A stretch of 64,000 nt of DNA from assembly GCA_003260075.1 (NCBI GenBank), contig QLIY01000138.1, positions 48,633 to 112,632 on the forward strand, given 5' to 3'. Below the pieces are notes generated by a model that worked only from the letters and a program-made list of their open reading frames with translations, was not told the origin of the DNA and searched no databases. The position numbers were made by a program, and so were the translations under genes. This stretch comes from Phallusia mammillata (lineage: Eukaryota > Chordata > Ascidiacea > Phlebobranchia > Ascidiidae). Below, in pieces: positions 1 to 11,935 of the stretch (position 1 is the first letter of the stretch; the number at the start of each line of letters is the position of its first letter).

Positions 1-415
1 TCGTTTATTTGAAGGTCTCTGATTTGCTGAATCATGTCATGCATCAGGGGGATCACGTGATCGCGCACGATTTCTCTGTTCCTCAACTTCAAAAATAAAC
101 TAGAATTTTTCATCAAAAGTTCGATTGTTTCCTGAATTTCCCATGTGCACAATGGAATACTTCTCGCTACAGCAGAGTCTGGATTTTTCTTTACATAGAA
201 GTCTGCGGCAATGCTGGAAAACAAAATGGCTTCTAAATATTTGCCATCATTGCGACGTATTGTGGCTTCGGCTTCCAAGTCTTCTGCAGTGACCGCTATT
301 TGACTTTCAAATAACTTTGAAAGTTGTTGTTTTGTCGTTTTTGCTTCATCATACTTTTTGGTTTTTAATAAATCAACATATTTTTGGACACATTGATCAA
401 AATCGTCACTTACAT
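1..415 (-). CDS. TPR-family C-terminal exon, partial (gene copy 2 of kinase-linker-TPR family)
   Basis: A continuous minus-strand reading frame runs from a splice acceptor at 416-417 to the window edge. It is clearly homologous to the exon at 11936-12853: both contain the motifs KYVDLLKTKKYDEAK, FYVKKNP, SAVA and REIVR followed by VIPLM. The homologous exon ends in a tetratricopeptide-like helical region, so this is taken as the C-terminal part of a second copy of the kinase-linker-TPR gene. The stop codon lies outside the window. TPR-like helices usually act in protein-protein contacts. No frameshift is seen in the visible part, unlike the duplicated exon at 12 kb. The identity of the full protein is inferred from the paralogue. 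Confidence 0.6.
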
Positions 416-1970
416 CTAAAAGCAAATATAAAAGTTTTTTTATTAAAAATGGAAAGCCTTAAGCTAAAAAAAACAATGGATTAACATGGTATGTGAAAAG
501 TTAATGTGAAAAGTACATGGTCCAGGAGATTTAATCGGTCCTTACTGTATCCCAAAGGATGTTGTAACTTTTAATTGCATTGACACCGAAATCCTGAACT
601 ATTCGATTTTAGCTTCACCATCCCTTTGGAAAAGAAATCCAAGCCCTAATGCACTGAAATTTCAAAACGATTGTTTGTATTGGGTTCATTGTTTGTTTGT
701 TTTTAAATTTTAGCCTGATCGGTCAGAGGTTGCCTTCACAGCATAGTAAGAGGTCTCTGCTTTACGCATCGACAGACGCTTTACGGTCCAGCTGTTTTAG
801 CACAACAAAGCTACATGTTTTATTACGTTAGCACGTGCAGTTTCAGTTTGGGCAAAGGTTTAATACCTTAGACATGATTTAAACTCGATAAACGATATTT
901 CTAAAAGGGTTCACTGAAGGTTATCTTGTAGTTAAGGCAGAGCAAAGTCAAGAGAAACAATACATGAGTTTTTGTATAAATTAGGCAATACGTAGTAATT
1001 GTTTTCTTATTAATGAAATCTCCTTGCAAGTAAAACAATCGCGACGATTCAGGGTCATCAAAATCAGATCAAGAAAATTTAGTTTGAGATCAAGAAAATT
1101 TTCACACTGAATTTTCTTGAATTGGGCAATATGTTATTGTTGAACACAACGAACTTGCTGCTAAAAACTGTACCAAAAAGTCTTTTAATGGTCGTTTGGG
1201 TTCTGCACCGCGTGAAACCACTGCAAGTCAATACACGTTTGCGAAAAAATATACATCAGTCTCCATAATACTGTCTGGGTTTTATGGAAAAAGTTTTAAC
1301 TTTGAACTAGCCATGGACTATATATAGGCTAGGTCAAAGGTAGGCATTAAGTTTGTTTAAACCAACTTAGCAGTATGCTTTGCATGTTCTTTTTTACCAG
1401 TTTTGTAAATATATGACACTATACAATAGCCACCATGGCTTATGTCTTGTCACCAGCTGCACCTTATAGGTCAATGCAGTGTGGACTGTCTGTAGCTTGC
1501 TTATCATTTATTGGCTTTTTGCTTTTCTATGACAATAAAGTGATAAAAAATGGACAAAACCTCTTGTAGTTAGTGATAGTGCTCTCTACTGATTTGTTGT
1601 TCGTATAAACGCGTATGTGAGGACCCATTTGTTTTTGCTTGAAAACACAATCGTCTCAGTAGGTCAAATACTGGGAATAGTTAGTCATTAAATCTGATGT
1701 AGAACATATATAATGAAAATATGTAGAAATCCACCTTTCTAGTTGTCAAATTACTATTATCAGGTATATTTCTTTATAAAACCAAATAAGTACAAAAACT
1801 TGAAGTTAGTTATTCTTTTTCGCATGAGCTGGATATTTAATAGGCCAACCAATAAATGGCTGGAATTAAAAGAGCAAAGGAATTGGTCTGAAGCCACTTA
1901 ATGACAACTGCCAAAGTTTTTTCATTTGTTTGGATAGCTGAGTATGTGCCTGTATCTCTTTCCTTTAGGG
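416..1970. other. Non-coding, intronic or intergenic
   Basis: No ORF or splice-bounded coding stretch is recognisable. The DNA is AT-rich. Parts of it (about 715-1010) resemble 3590-3790 in general pattern (tttacg..cag / cacctaagacatgatt), suggesting an old local duplication within the introns of the minus-strand gene. Confidence 0.4.
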
Positions 1971-2574
1971 CAGGGGTTCCCAACCTTTCTGGTGACGTGA
2001 CCCCTGGATAACATTTTCCAAGTTGTAGTGACCAGCAGGATACAATTAGTAGGCTATATTAAAAAATACTTCTAAATATCTGAAATGTAATCTTCATTAT
2101 ACTTTCTTTTCCTTATACTTGTCTTTCAATGGATCAATAGCAGCCTTAAATGTTATAAATTTTAGTTAGGTTAACTTTTATAAATCGGTGATATTACCAC
2201 GAGAAAACTACATAAGTTGGCAGGTGCTGACTTGGTGATTATGTATTGTAAATGCAGTATTATTGCGTAATACAAGGCAATAATCTGCAATTTTGTGAGA
2301 ACAATTAAATAAAAATACAAAAATAGATCCAGTCCTGGTGTAGTTACTGGTTTAGATACTAATTAACAAACAATAGCAGAATAGAATGCATTTTGTTTTT
2401 TAATCATTAAACATGATTTCGACCATAATGCCTGTGTTTGTTTACTGCATTTTTTTCTCAAAAGTGAATTGGCCTATGGCTTACAATGAGTTGGGAACCA
2501 CTGCCTTAGGCGACCCCAGGTAAACTGCCAGTCGACCCCAGTTGGGGTCGCGACACACAGGTTGTGAACCGCTG
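1971..2574. mobile_element. Non-autonomous hAT-type element
   Basis: The element starts CAGGGGTTCCCAACC and ends with GTTGTGAACCGCTG, an inverted copy typical of hAT terminal repeats. A perfect 8-bp direct duplication, CTTTAGGG, lies at 1963-1970 and 2575-2582, the target-site length known for hAT elements. A second internal hAT-like end (GTTGGGAACCACTG, 2490-2503) is followed by the similar CCTTAGGC. So either the element was extended by 71 bp or two ends are nested. No transposase frame is visible in its 604 bp. Confidence 0.85.
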
Positions 2575-2859
2575 CTTTAGGGCCTGTAAATTTCAAATCA
2601 GCTAATCCCACTAAAATTAAAAAAAAATGCTTTAGAATACTTTACAATGCAACCAACAAATTATGAAATTCCTGGGTCATGTATGAATATCTATTTTAAA
2701 AATTGCCTGTTGTGGTGACCTGTGGTTGTGAGAATCAACTTCAGTTTTTGAAAATCAAAATCGTTTTTAACCAAATTGGAGCAAATCAGAGTTCGACAAA
2801 TAAGTTAAGAAAAAAGAGACCAAAACACGAATAAGAAGGTGAAACCAATTGACGCTTAC

Positions 2860-3010
2860 CTATTTCAGTTGGAGGCAGACTTCTTATCGCATGGTATTCT
2901 AAACACGCAATAATTTGGTTTGGAAAAAGGAAAAGACAACAGTACAAAGTCAACAAAACACATATTTTTGTGACTAAAGGTAAAAGGTGTAACCATTTTA
3001 CATTCAACAT
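2860..3010 (-). CDS. Candidate first exon with signal peptide or membrane segment
   Basis: A minus-strand ATG at 3010 opens a frame beginning MLNVKWLHLL, followed by a strongly hydrophobic stretch (about residues 8-32), and ends at a good splice donor (AG|GTAAGC, 2858-2860). This looks like a signal-peptide or transmembrane first exon of about 50 codons. No partner exon could be identified downstream, where the hAT element lies. It may belong to an unrecognised gene or be chance; the product is unknown. Confidence 0.25.
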
Positions 3011-4967
3011 GGCCTAACTAATCAGACGGGTGAGGTTTCATAAAAGTAATATCAAGAGTAGTGGTCTCGCATTTCACAGATAATTCTATTATTTAAACTT
3101 TGAGATTTGTGTCATAAAAGTGTGTGAAATTTGTGATCAAACCAGCATTACCAATCAAAATAGGAAATAGGCTACATTTACCAAGAAAAAACAAAATGAA
3201 AACTTACTGATGTCACCTGCGTTTTGGTAAAAAATGCTGTTATAGTAGGTGTTGCCAGCCGATTGGTTCATGACAGAAAGCCCTGCATAACAAACACTGG
3301 TGCAGAGGCAAATCAGGTATGAACATAAACTAAATTGTTCCCTCTATACCATTTTAGAAATGTAATAGTTCCTAATTAAAAGTTAAAAACACACATATTT
3401 CTCAGCTAATTCAGTTTATCTGTTTTTACCGAGCATTTAACTACATAATGGTTTGTGCAAGCTGAAACGAATGGGTCCCTATGTGATAATTATAGGTCAC
3501 TTACCCTGCAGGTTACTTTTACAGCCCATAAAATTGTGTACACTGTCAGTAAGATAGAAGTCCCAAGGGAGTAATTTGCTGGTTTACGATTAGGGCGGTT
3601 TAATGCAGAGCGGGAGAGCTCAGCTTGACGTTGGACAGACGTTTTGCGAGACAGTCGGTTCGGTGATTAGAAATCAGCTGTATTTGCGCAGCAATGCGAT
3701 GTCGTTTTATTAAGTTACCACGCGCATTTTTAGTTTTGGCGAAGGTTTAACACCTAAGACATGATTAAAACGCAATAAACGTGTTTCAGTTTCGTATATG
3801 TCAAGCAAAACTTTGTCAACATGAAAATAAAAAAATAAACTTGACTTTTTCTAACGCCGCGATAAATGGTCTTTAAATTTTCGTTGTCAGCTTGGCCGCC
3901 GCATGATTACGGGTCAATAAAATCAAAAGGTCGTTAAACATTGGTTAGTGGTCTGGATCGTGAGAGGTTACTACAGGTCAATAGTAACCGTTTACAAAAC
4001 AAAGTTAAGTGAAAACCAATTTTTGATGTATACCTTAGTAGCAAATGGCTTATTAATTTATATTGTCTGTAATACAATTGTTACGGCTTTCTAGAAACAT
4101 TTGTGTTTAAAAACTGACCTTGGACGACAATATATGGGTCAAAGCAAGGGATTCAATTAAAAGAATTTTTTTCGTTTTTTTGGAATTATATGACAATAAT
4201 AATGCAAAAAGAATACGGACAAAACTTTTTAAAGTTTGATTAATGCTTTCCAAAAAAAATTGTCTTTAAGAATCTAAAAATAACTGCAACATTTGTTTAC
4301 TGTTAATCTGCACAAAATACTTTAAATCTGCACAAATACGCATGGGGACCCATTCGTTTTTGCTTGCAAAAACAACCATAAGTTTATATGTTGATCAAAT
4401 GATGTGTTTAGTAAGTTGGTAAATAGGATATAGAACATACAAAAAGGAAGTATATTAGAAGACCACCTTTTGGGTTGGTAATGGTTGTAGCATGTTGCAA
4501 TCTTTTTTCGATTGTTAAAGACAATTAATAAAAATCAAAAATGCATCTACCAAACCGGCAAAAAACCCAAAACGCATCGTAATAGCAGTAACGCAACCGT
4601 AGCTACTAGCTGAAAAACGTAATAGTTTAGAGGCAAACCACCTTAAACTTAGCTGTTTTGAAAAAAAAGTAATCTGTACCGTACGCTCAAGGGGCGAGTT
4701 CAAATGAAAAATATATGTAAAAGGTGTCGCAGTTACTTCTTGTTTTTGATAGGTAACGTAACTTTTCACGAGAAACTTTTGTTTTTTTTCTTCAGAATCT
4801 AGACTCGATTTTTTGAGAAGAGACTAATCCAGAGTAAAAATGACAAATCTAACATCAAGCCACGATATGACAACGATTTTTGCACTCAAGGATTCGGGTA
4901 AATCGAGTGATAGAGTGTCTTGATTTTTAAAATTAGGAAAACTTAAAAATGTTAACAATTGGTTTAC
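3011..4967. other. Non-coding
   Basis: No supported gene. AT-rich sequence with short chance ORFs only. The 84-codon minus-strand frame at 4515-4769 has no recognisable motif and no splice context, and is not called. Confidence 0.4.
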
Positions 4968-5275
4968 CTGTAGTTTGCTGTGGTGATTTGCTGGTATGGG
5001 AACTTTCCTCTGTTGATTCGGTGGAGCGTTGGACTTCAGTTCTTGCAGGATTGCTGGAATCTACACATAAAGGTGACCTTAGAACATGTTTAAACCATGT
5101 TTGTGTTTAATTTCACAACTTGACGCAAACACTGTCGATTAGGTTTTCAATTTCTTATACCCGGGTGCTGAGGTTGGGGGGTTTCTCTTGAAACTTCCAC
5201 AGATGATGTTTTCGGTTGTGTGATTTCTATGGTTGTATTGGCCTCCATACTCTCCGTTTGTCCGAATGAATCTAA
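4968..5275 (-). CDS. Linker exons of kinase-linker-TPR gene copy 2
   Basis: Two linker modules of the family seen at 14.9-27.2 kb. The exon at 4968-5060 (93 nt, a multiple of three, with acceptor AG at 5061-5062 and donor GT at 4966-4967) encodes a Ser/Thr/Gln-rich segment with STESTEESSH and SKSPQQ. At about 5150-5275 the frame encodes EITQPKTSS and SRETPQPQHPGI, the same module found at about 26130-26255. These segments are low-complexity and probably disordered, joining an N-terminal kinase to a C-terminal TPR region. This part is in the same orientation as the TPR exon at 1-415, so both probably belong to one gene. Confidence 0.5.
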
Positions 5276-5482
5276 ACGTTTAACAGAGAATCATCGATCA
5301 CAATGTAAGTGTAAATATGATGAGGATAACGGATATAAACTGATGCAGTCTCATTTTATTGATGAAAGCATGAGCATTTGCGGAAACGTTGGAATAACAA
5401 AGCTTAACGTTTATTACGTCTAGTTGGGCCGTTACATCTTTCGTTACATGGAAGATTTACAATTTCTTTTGTTTCTGTAAAC

Positions 5483-5640
5483 CTACGAAAATTGGACTGT
5501 GGCGACATCACGTGTGGTCTTGACAAGTTTGAGGCCGGTTCAGGAGGTTTTGGGGATGTCATATTTCGATACCACAAGGGGTTGAAAAAAGTATTTAATG
5601 TTCTTGATGAAACACACGAGGATTCCGTGGTTGTGGAAAT
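5483..5640 (+). pseudogene. Inverted, damaged kinase glycine-loop exon
   Basis: On the plus strand this encodes the protein-kinase subdomain I loop GSGGFGDV. It is closely homologous to the minus-strand exon at 28460-28632, which reads GSGGFGEV and then VAIK. It ends at the equivalent donor (AAAT|GTAAGT). Two defects show. The base pair before the exon start is AC where the paralogue has the acceptor AG, and about four codons around the VAIK lysine motif are missing, leaving GLKKVF. The exon is inverted relative to the flanking sequence: 5.7-7.5 kb matches 28.7-30.6 kb in the same orientation. It is best read as a pseudo-exon moved by a local inversion. Confidence 0.55.
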
Positions 5641-6668
5641 GTAAGTTGTGAGGTTTGTGACACAAAAACAGCACAATCGTATTGACCACGACTTTACGGA
5701 CAACAAATATGCTCACTGAAAATTTCCAATGTAAATTAATTGATTTTAGGGCCGCCGAAGCCTTTACAGGACGTTATTTTCCATTAAACTTATAAACAGG
5801 TTCAAATAAAGTACCGTGTGTTTAATTTGCAACCGTAAATATGTAGGCTACATATTGGTCTTGAAGGTTTTTGGACAACAGCGACAACCTCAATTAAAGT
5901 CTGTTATAGTTGAATGTATCTCCTCTACACTTCATTGCAATGTCCGCAAGAAGCTGGTGAAACAACAACACGTGTAATATATTATCATTTTACTTACTTT
6001 GTTTGTTAAAAAATCAATTCCAGTTTACACGTGTATTTTATCTACGTTTCTGCGCTATTGCTTTGCTGCAAATAATAAAACACAAGTTTCAATAAATCAT
6101 CAAGTAATTTTCCTTTTGCACAAAACCTGCCCGACAAATGGTTCATGTTACTGAGTTAAATCGCTGGCGCAAGCTATAACTTTCACACTACGACAGGCAC
6201 CGGCTATAAAGTTGGAAAATATTAACTTTCACCCGAACTGGCAGCAGACGCATGCGGCTTAATTCTCAAAAACTGGTTTAAAACGTTTGTTTACACCCAA
6301 AACGTTTGTCAATTTCGTTGGGGGCATTTTCTTGCAGCACTGCATCACGTTGAAATTAAATTTAAAAAGTTACTCATTGCATCTTAATATATCACCAGAA
6401 CAACTTTATCCCAGTAAAGTACATAGGACAACATCACGTTGTTTTACGAGGCTTTGTGAAATGGAACTGCCTCAAACAAAGGCAACGCGGACAATTCAGC
6501 AGTTAATAGCCGTGGCGTCGAACTATCAACAGTGAATCGAAGAATAAAACGCAATCCAACAACTGTATAAACAAACATTTTAAATTGTTCGTTTCGTTTC
6601 AGTATGTTTGGCGAGGTTATGGGTAAAAAAAAAACTTGTTACAAAACGGTACTTAGCCTACTATACAA

Positions 6669-7194
6669 CAGGGGCGGCCAACACGTCGATCGCGATCGAC
6701 TGGTCGATCGTCTGCTTTTGTCTGGTCGGTCGCACTAAATTCTCTACTACTAATCAAAAGCTTATTAATTTAAAAAAACAAATAAAAAACATATAAAACA
6801 GCATCTCTGATACAACGCACAAATGTGCAATGAAATAATTAGTATGTAAATGTAACTTTCTTTGTTGCGTAACAATTGTTATTTTGACACCACATCATGT
6901 CGTAACAACTACAATGTTTGTCGTCACAACTTGGGTGTTTACGAACCAGCTGCAATTGATTAGGGAAATTGAAAAGTTTCCCATGAATACTTTGATAAAA
7001 AATATATACATATAAGACGTTTTTTTGTTGTATAAGAACTGCAACTCATGACTAAAAAATGTGGTATTTGCCAATCAAATCTCATGAAATATGCGTTATT
7101 GCTTTATGTTAGTGGGAGCCTAAATTACTAGTCCATCGCCAACAATTGAAAAAAGTTTTGTCGATCCTGACGTCTAACAAGTCGGCCACCCCTG
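6669..7194. mobile_element. Non-autonomous hAT-type element
   Basis: Begins CAGGGGCGGCCAACACG and ends GTCGGCCACCCCTG, imperfect inverted termini of hAT type. It is flanked by CTATACAA (6661-6668) and CTATATAA (7195-7202), an 8-bp target duplication matching at 7 of 8 positions. The 526 bp hold no transposase frame. Confidence 0.75.
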
Positions 7195-8886
7195 CTATAT
7201 AATGTATGCAAACAGGTTTGTCACAAAGGAAGAACAGTTTGACAAATATTGACTTTCCAGCACTTAGCTGGCAGCGGAAGGTTGTAGCTTAATTCTCATA
7301 AACTATATTTCAACGTTTATGCTTGAGGTGGTGCTATGTGTACACATTTCTTCCAGAAACTGAATCTGATCCGACTTACGACTCTGACTGAAAACAACGA
7401 AACACAAAACCTCAAACAAAACTATTTTTGCGAAACAAACTTGCCAAACACCTGAACAAGGTTTTTGGAAAACAGCGACTACCCCATTTTAAAGTCCTTG
7501 TTAGCTGAATAATAATTCTATGTATATTGTTACAATGTTTGCAAAATGCTGGTGAAACAACAGAGGTTGTAAATTTTCACAAGTTTACTTTCTTTTTTTG
7601 TTGTTGAAGCCATTGTAACATCAATTACAATTTTACTGAGTATTTTTTTTCTTTTCTGCAAGCAACAAAAACCGTATTTTGAAATTTTTCGACAAAAAAC
7701 TGCTTCTTTAACGTTACCAAGCAAATCCACAAGTTTCAACGTAACGATTGTCAATCAACAACCAACAAATTTCTATTCGCAAATCAGTTGTTTTCCAATC
7801 TACTTCCCCACTGTTTTTGAACAACATGCGATTTGCAGCAATGGAAGATTTGACTGACAACGCATCTGACACATTTAAAACACGATCTTTTTAACACTTT
7901 GTCTCACAATAAAGCTTCATTACGTTCGTGCCAAGACTACCCGTTAATGTTACGGTAGACTGAATCAAACGAACGTTTCACGCTAAAGTGAAAGACAAAA
8001 TCAAATCAAAGAATGTAACAAGGCTCCCTGGGCGCGGCGAGTCCGCCGTCGAGCTGCTTGCCTTACAAAGAGCATTACGTATTCAGGCGCTGTCGCAAAA
8101 GAAATGTGTTTTACCTGTAAGCGGAACTAAAACCTGAGGGTTCACATGATTGCTGGTAGCTAATGAGTCAAGTTATGCGGATGATATTATCCTCATAACT
8201 AAAAGTCGATGCCAGTTTAACGTCTAAATTATTTACGTATCTGATATTGATCTATTACCTCAATTGTTTCCTGTAAGTACGCATGTATCAAAAAAACTAA
8301 AAAGTCCCTACTAGGGTTGGCCTGAAAATACTGTATCGGTCCCGGTACCCGATACCACATGCTATGCGTGGTGTCGAGACTCGTCCGATATTTCAGAACA
8401 AATAACTATACCTCTACAAACGGGAAAATGTGCCTTAGTCTTTTCTGTCACAATATTTTCAAGAATACATTGGACACTGACTTTTGACTAATTCGCCAGT
8501 GCATCACGATTTCTCGTGCGTTCGTGCCAAGACNATATTTCAGAACAAATAACTATACCTCTACAAACGGGAAAATGTGCCTTAGTCTTTTCTGTCACAA
8601 TATTTTCAAGAATACATTGGACACTGACTTTTGACTAATTCGCCAGTGCATCACGATTTCTCGTGCGTTCGTGCCAAGACGGTTGTGTGACGTCACCAAC
8701 GGTACAGTAAATGGCAAATTAATAATAAAATAACGCCGCAATGAAACCTAGCAATGGGTTTCGCCTGTGAAGTTTAAGCTAAACTCACAAAAGAGAAAGA
8801 TTTCTTCTAACTACGCGGAAGATATTACCCGAGTTTTTTTGGCTTTGGTAACCAAACAAAAAGGCATGATGCCTGCAAACACCCAG
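7195..8886. other. Non-coding; contains a duplicated 146-bp haplotype join
   Basis: No supported gene. The block 8388-8533 is repeated almost exactly at 8535-8680 with a single N (8534) between them. This is the pattern of two overlapping contig ends joined without merging. Confidence 0.6.
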
Positions 8887-9160
8887 CCCCCCCCCCAAAA
8901 TGCTTGATACAACAATTGCATAACTGGCGTTTTTACATGATCTACAAACATATCTTAATTGCAGAGTTCACAAAGACTTCTTGAAACATGTCCAGTTATG
9001 TTCGAGGCCGAGATATTCGCTTTTCAGTGGGCAGGTTTGCGCTTTTCGCGCCCAATTGGTTTTTTTCGACATGGAGTTGCGCGTTGTTTTTTCGAGGTGG
9101 AAAATGGACGAGTCCAACTATTTAATCTTTTAACAAAGTTTCAACATTTTTTTCCTTAAT

Positions 9161-9233
9161 AGCCCTTTGTTTGTTGAATAGTGATTTTATATAGCCCTTT
9201 GTTTGTTGAACTATTAGCCCTTCGTTTGTTGAA
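9161..9233. repeat. Short direct repeat, three copies
   Basis: The 18-mer AGCCCTTTGTTTGTTGAA begins at 9161, 9193 and 9216 (third copy with one change). It lies in otherwise non-coding sequence. Confidence 0.7.
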
Positions 9234-9992
9234 TTATGATTTTTAATCCGCACATAGCTTTCCCCGGCGCCGTTAAGTTTCTACGTACCAACAATACGAT
9301 TGCTTAGCTGGGCTTTTTATGTCCAAAACCTGTTCTGAAACAGTTTTATTAACGCTTTCAGTTTGAGAAGTCACGTTACACAGGTGTAACAAATCGTGCT
9401 GCGTTGTCGCTCTGCGTTTATACGTATAAGTTGACCTACATTAACGTTTACAGCACAATATGACTAACATCGTAACATCTTAATTCCAACCGCTGAGAAG
9501 ATGGTCAAGTGACCACTGCGTTCATGCGTGCAGCACGTTAATTTTTCCATGCGCCACTATCGTCAATCACAGCGTCAGCTGTGCACTGAGCAAGCACAAA
9601 TTTGACAAAAGACAGCATGTAAAAATATATTTGGGGCTGTAAGAGTAATTACTGAGCCCATTGCACTGACATTTTTAACAGCCAACAAGCACCCTATCTA
9701 CAGCTGTTTGAAATTTCAGCAGGTTAAGTTTTGTATTTCTGACTTCATTAACATGTGAACAAAAAAAACAAATATTTGGGGGTAAAGGGGTGAAAGTGGA
9801 TGTATACACATCTTCAAGTTACAAAATACTCTGCAATGTACCAATCAAAAAAGTATGAAACTCCAGAATCATCTGCTTTAGCAAGTATAGCCGTTTTAAA
9901 AAATTAGCGTTTTTGGGGGCTGTGGGTAAACCGAGGGATCAAACGGGGGTCAAAATTCACATGGACCATTTTTAGACCAATATCTATAATGT

Positions 9993-10040
<48 letters not shown>

Positions 10041-10178
10041 GTCCCCTTCAGGACAGGGGACCCATAATAATAGTAATAAATTGTTTTGTGGATTGTGCAT
10101 CCCTAGGCTTTTCCGGATTACCATAACATGTATAACAACTATAGCGTGGTATAAGGTAATTGGATTTGAGTGGTGATG

Positions 10179-10251
<73 letters not shown>
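9993..10251. other. Two long poly-G tracts (9993-10039 and 10181-10251)
   Basis: Uninterrupted G runs of 47 and 71 bases with about 140 bp of ordinary sequence between them. These are members of the window-wide set of poly-G joins and are probably assembly artefacts. Poly-Gly or poly-Pro ORFs spanning them are not real proteins. Confidence 0.8.
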
Positions 10252-11935
10252 CGTTAATGTTAAAGAAATCTTCAATTAAACCTCCGTCAACCTTACCAAT
10301 ACATCTTCCACTAAAAACGACAATTCCTTGTAAAAATTTTCAGTTCTCCGAACTTAACCATCATTAAAAATCCACAACAGACCCCCTATAACCGTCAAAT
10401 CAATTAATGTAAAACCACAAAACAAAGCATATCACAGCTGTTTTACGTGACATTACCGGTTCTCTCATCCGGAAATTGTAATTGATTTTTTTAATCATCG
10501 TTTGGACTGGAGCCAAGCAATAAATTCCATTATTGATTGTTTGTGATGTCATAACAAGTATTGTCACATCAAAATCAATGTCATGTGACTGATGTCACAT
10601 ACTAATGCAAACAACATGAGTTAACAACTAAGGTGAGTTTTTCCTTTCTTTTTTTCCGGCCGCCTTTAGGACATAATCGGATGCCAAACCTCCTCAGCAT
10701 GATTTATTTTATGATACTTACCCCTGCCAACATTATTTGTTTTTATTTAGGAAAAAGATAAAATGAAGTTGATCTAAAGTTAAGAAGTCACAATTCATAA
10801 ATACAATCACCTGAAGGAGGAAGCAACAAAACGCTCCGCTGCCATCAGTACTGAACTTTAAACTTTATTGTAGGAAACAGAAGTAGGTTGTAAAGGATTA
10901 ATATGAATGTTGAGTTGAGTTGAGTTTATTTCACTTGGTGAAAGAAAACATAGCGACACAATAGTACCAAACAAAGCCGGAAATAGCTGCGCAACATTAA
11001 AACGTTATTAAGCACAAAACAGTAAAGGGTACAATTGGTGAATGATACCAAAATGCGCTGCCGCTACACTGTATAAAGCGTTATGTGACCGGGGTCCACA
11101 AGAAAGTGAATGTGGCGCGCAGTGAGTATAACACAACTGGGGGTGGGACATTGGTGGGACCAGTCGAGGGGGTCCTATTATGTTTTACACTTGCAGGATG
11201 AACGAAGTCGAGTTCTGACTTCGTTTAATGAATTTTGAATTATTACCTTGCTTCTGTTGGTGACAAAAACCGACACAAACTTTTTTTATAAATGTTTAAC
11301 TTTGTTCTTTTAGATATTACTTGTTAACTTTCTTTTCGTTTCCAATATTATCAGAAAAAAAGAGCTAGTTACTACACAATTAAGTACATTTGCGTGGTTT
11401 TAATTACAAATTTACTTTTGCAGGTTTCATGGAGAAATTGGTAATAAATGTGAGCATTTTCGAGCTTTTGATAATTATCGAGTGTTGCAGTTTACTTGTG
11501 GAAACTTATTGGTTTGAAAATGTACAGATTGTTGTGTGTTAGGTGCTTCAACCTAATAATAACACCAATAGATAACCAAAAAAGTGTAATAATGCACAGT
11601 AAGTTTTGTCTGTAACCACAAATTTTTATAAATTTCATTTTCTTCTTTCACTAAGAACCTTTTACTATGACAAACAACATTTTTGTAAGTTCAATAAACC
11701 TGCAACTGTTTTGCATTAACTAAACTCTGCATTTCACTTACTTCTTTTTTCTGATTTATCGGAAAAAATAATGTTCCTTAAAAACTTTTATGACCATTTT
11801 ACATTTTAAGTGAAAGCTTATTTTTACATTTGTACAAATAATCATCACCAAAATACGGAGATTGTGCACAAAGTTAAAAAATCAAACATAAAGTTTATTT
11901 ACAATGAAAATGTGAATTTGTTTAGCAATAATAGT
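10252..11935. other. Non-coding, with one interspersed repeat
   Basis: Downstream of the TPR exon's stop on the minus strand. Apart from the repeat at 10914-11065 no gene or RNA is recognised. Confidence 0.4.
10914..11065. repeat. Interspersed repeat family, copy 1
   Basis: GAGTTGAGTTGAGTTTATTT at the start, GCCGGAAATAGCTGCGC in the middle and ACCAAAATGCGC near the end recur in the same order at 41136-41256. The two copies are diverged, which suggests an old dispersed SINE-like or MITE-like element. The class is not determined. Confidence 0.6.

Noticed and set aside
9991-10367. Poly-glycine and poly-proline ORFs around G runs (also at 16417, 27965, 46767, 52479)
   Set aside because: They are translations of homopolymer joins, open in all G frames, with unrelated flanks.
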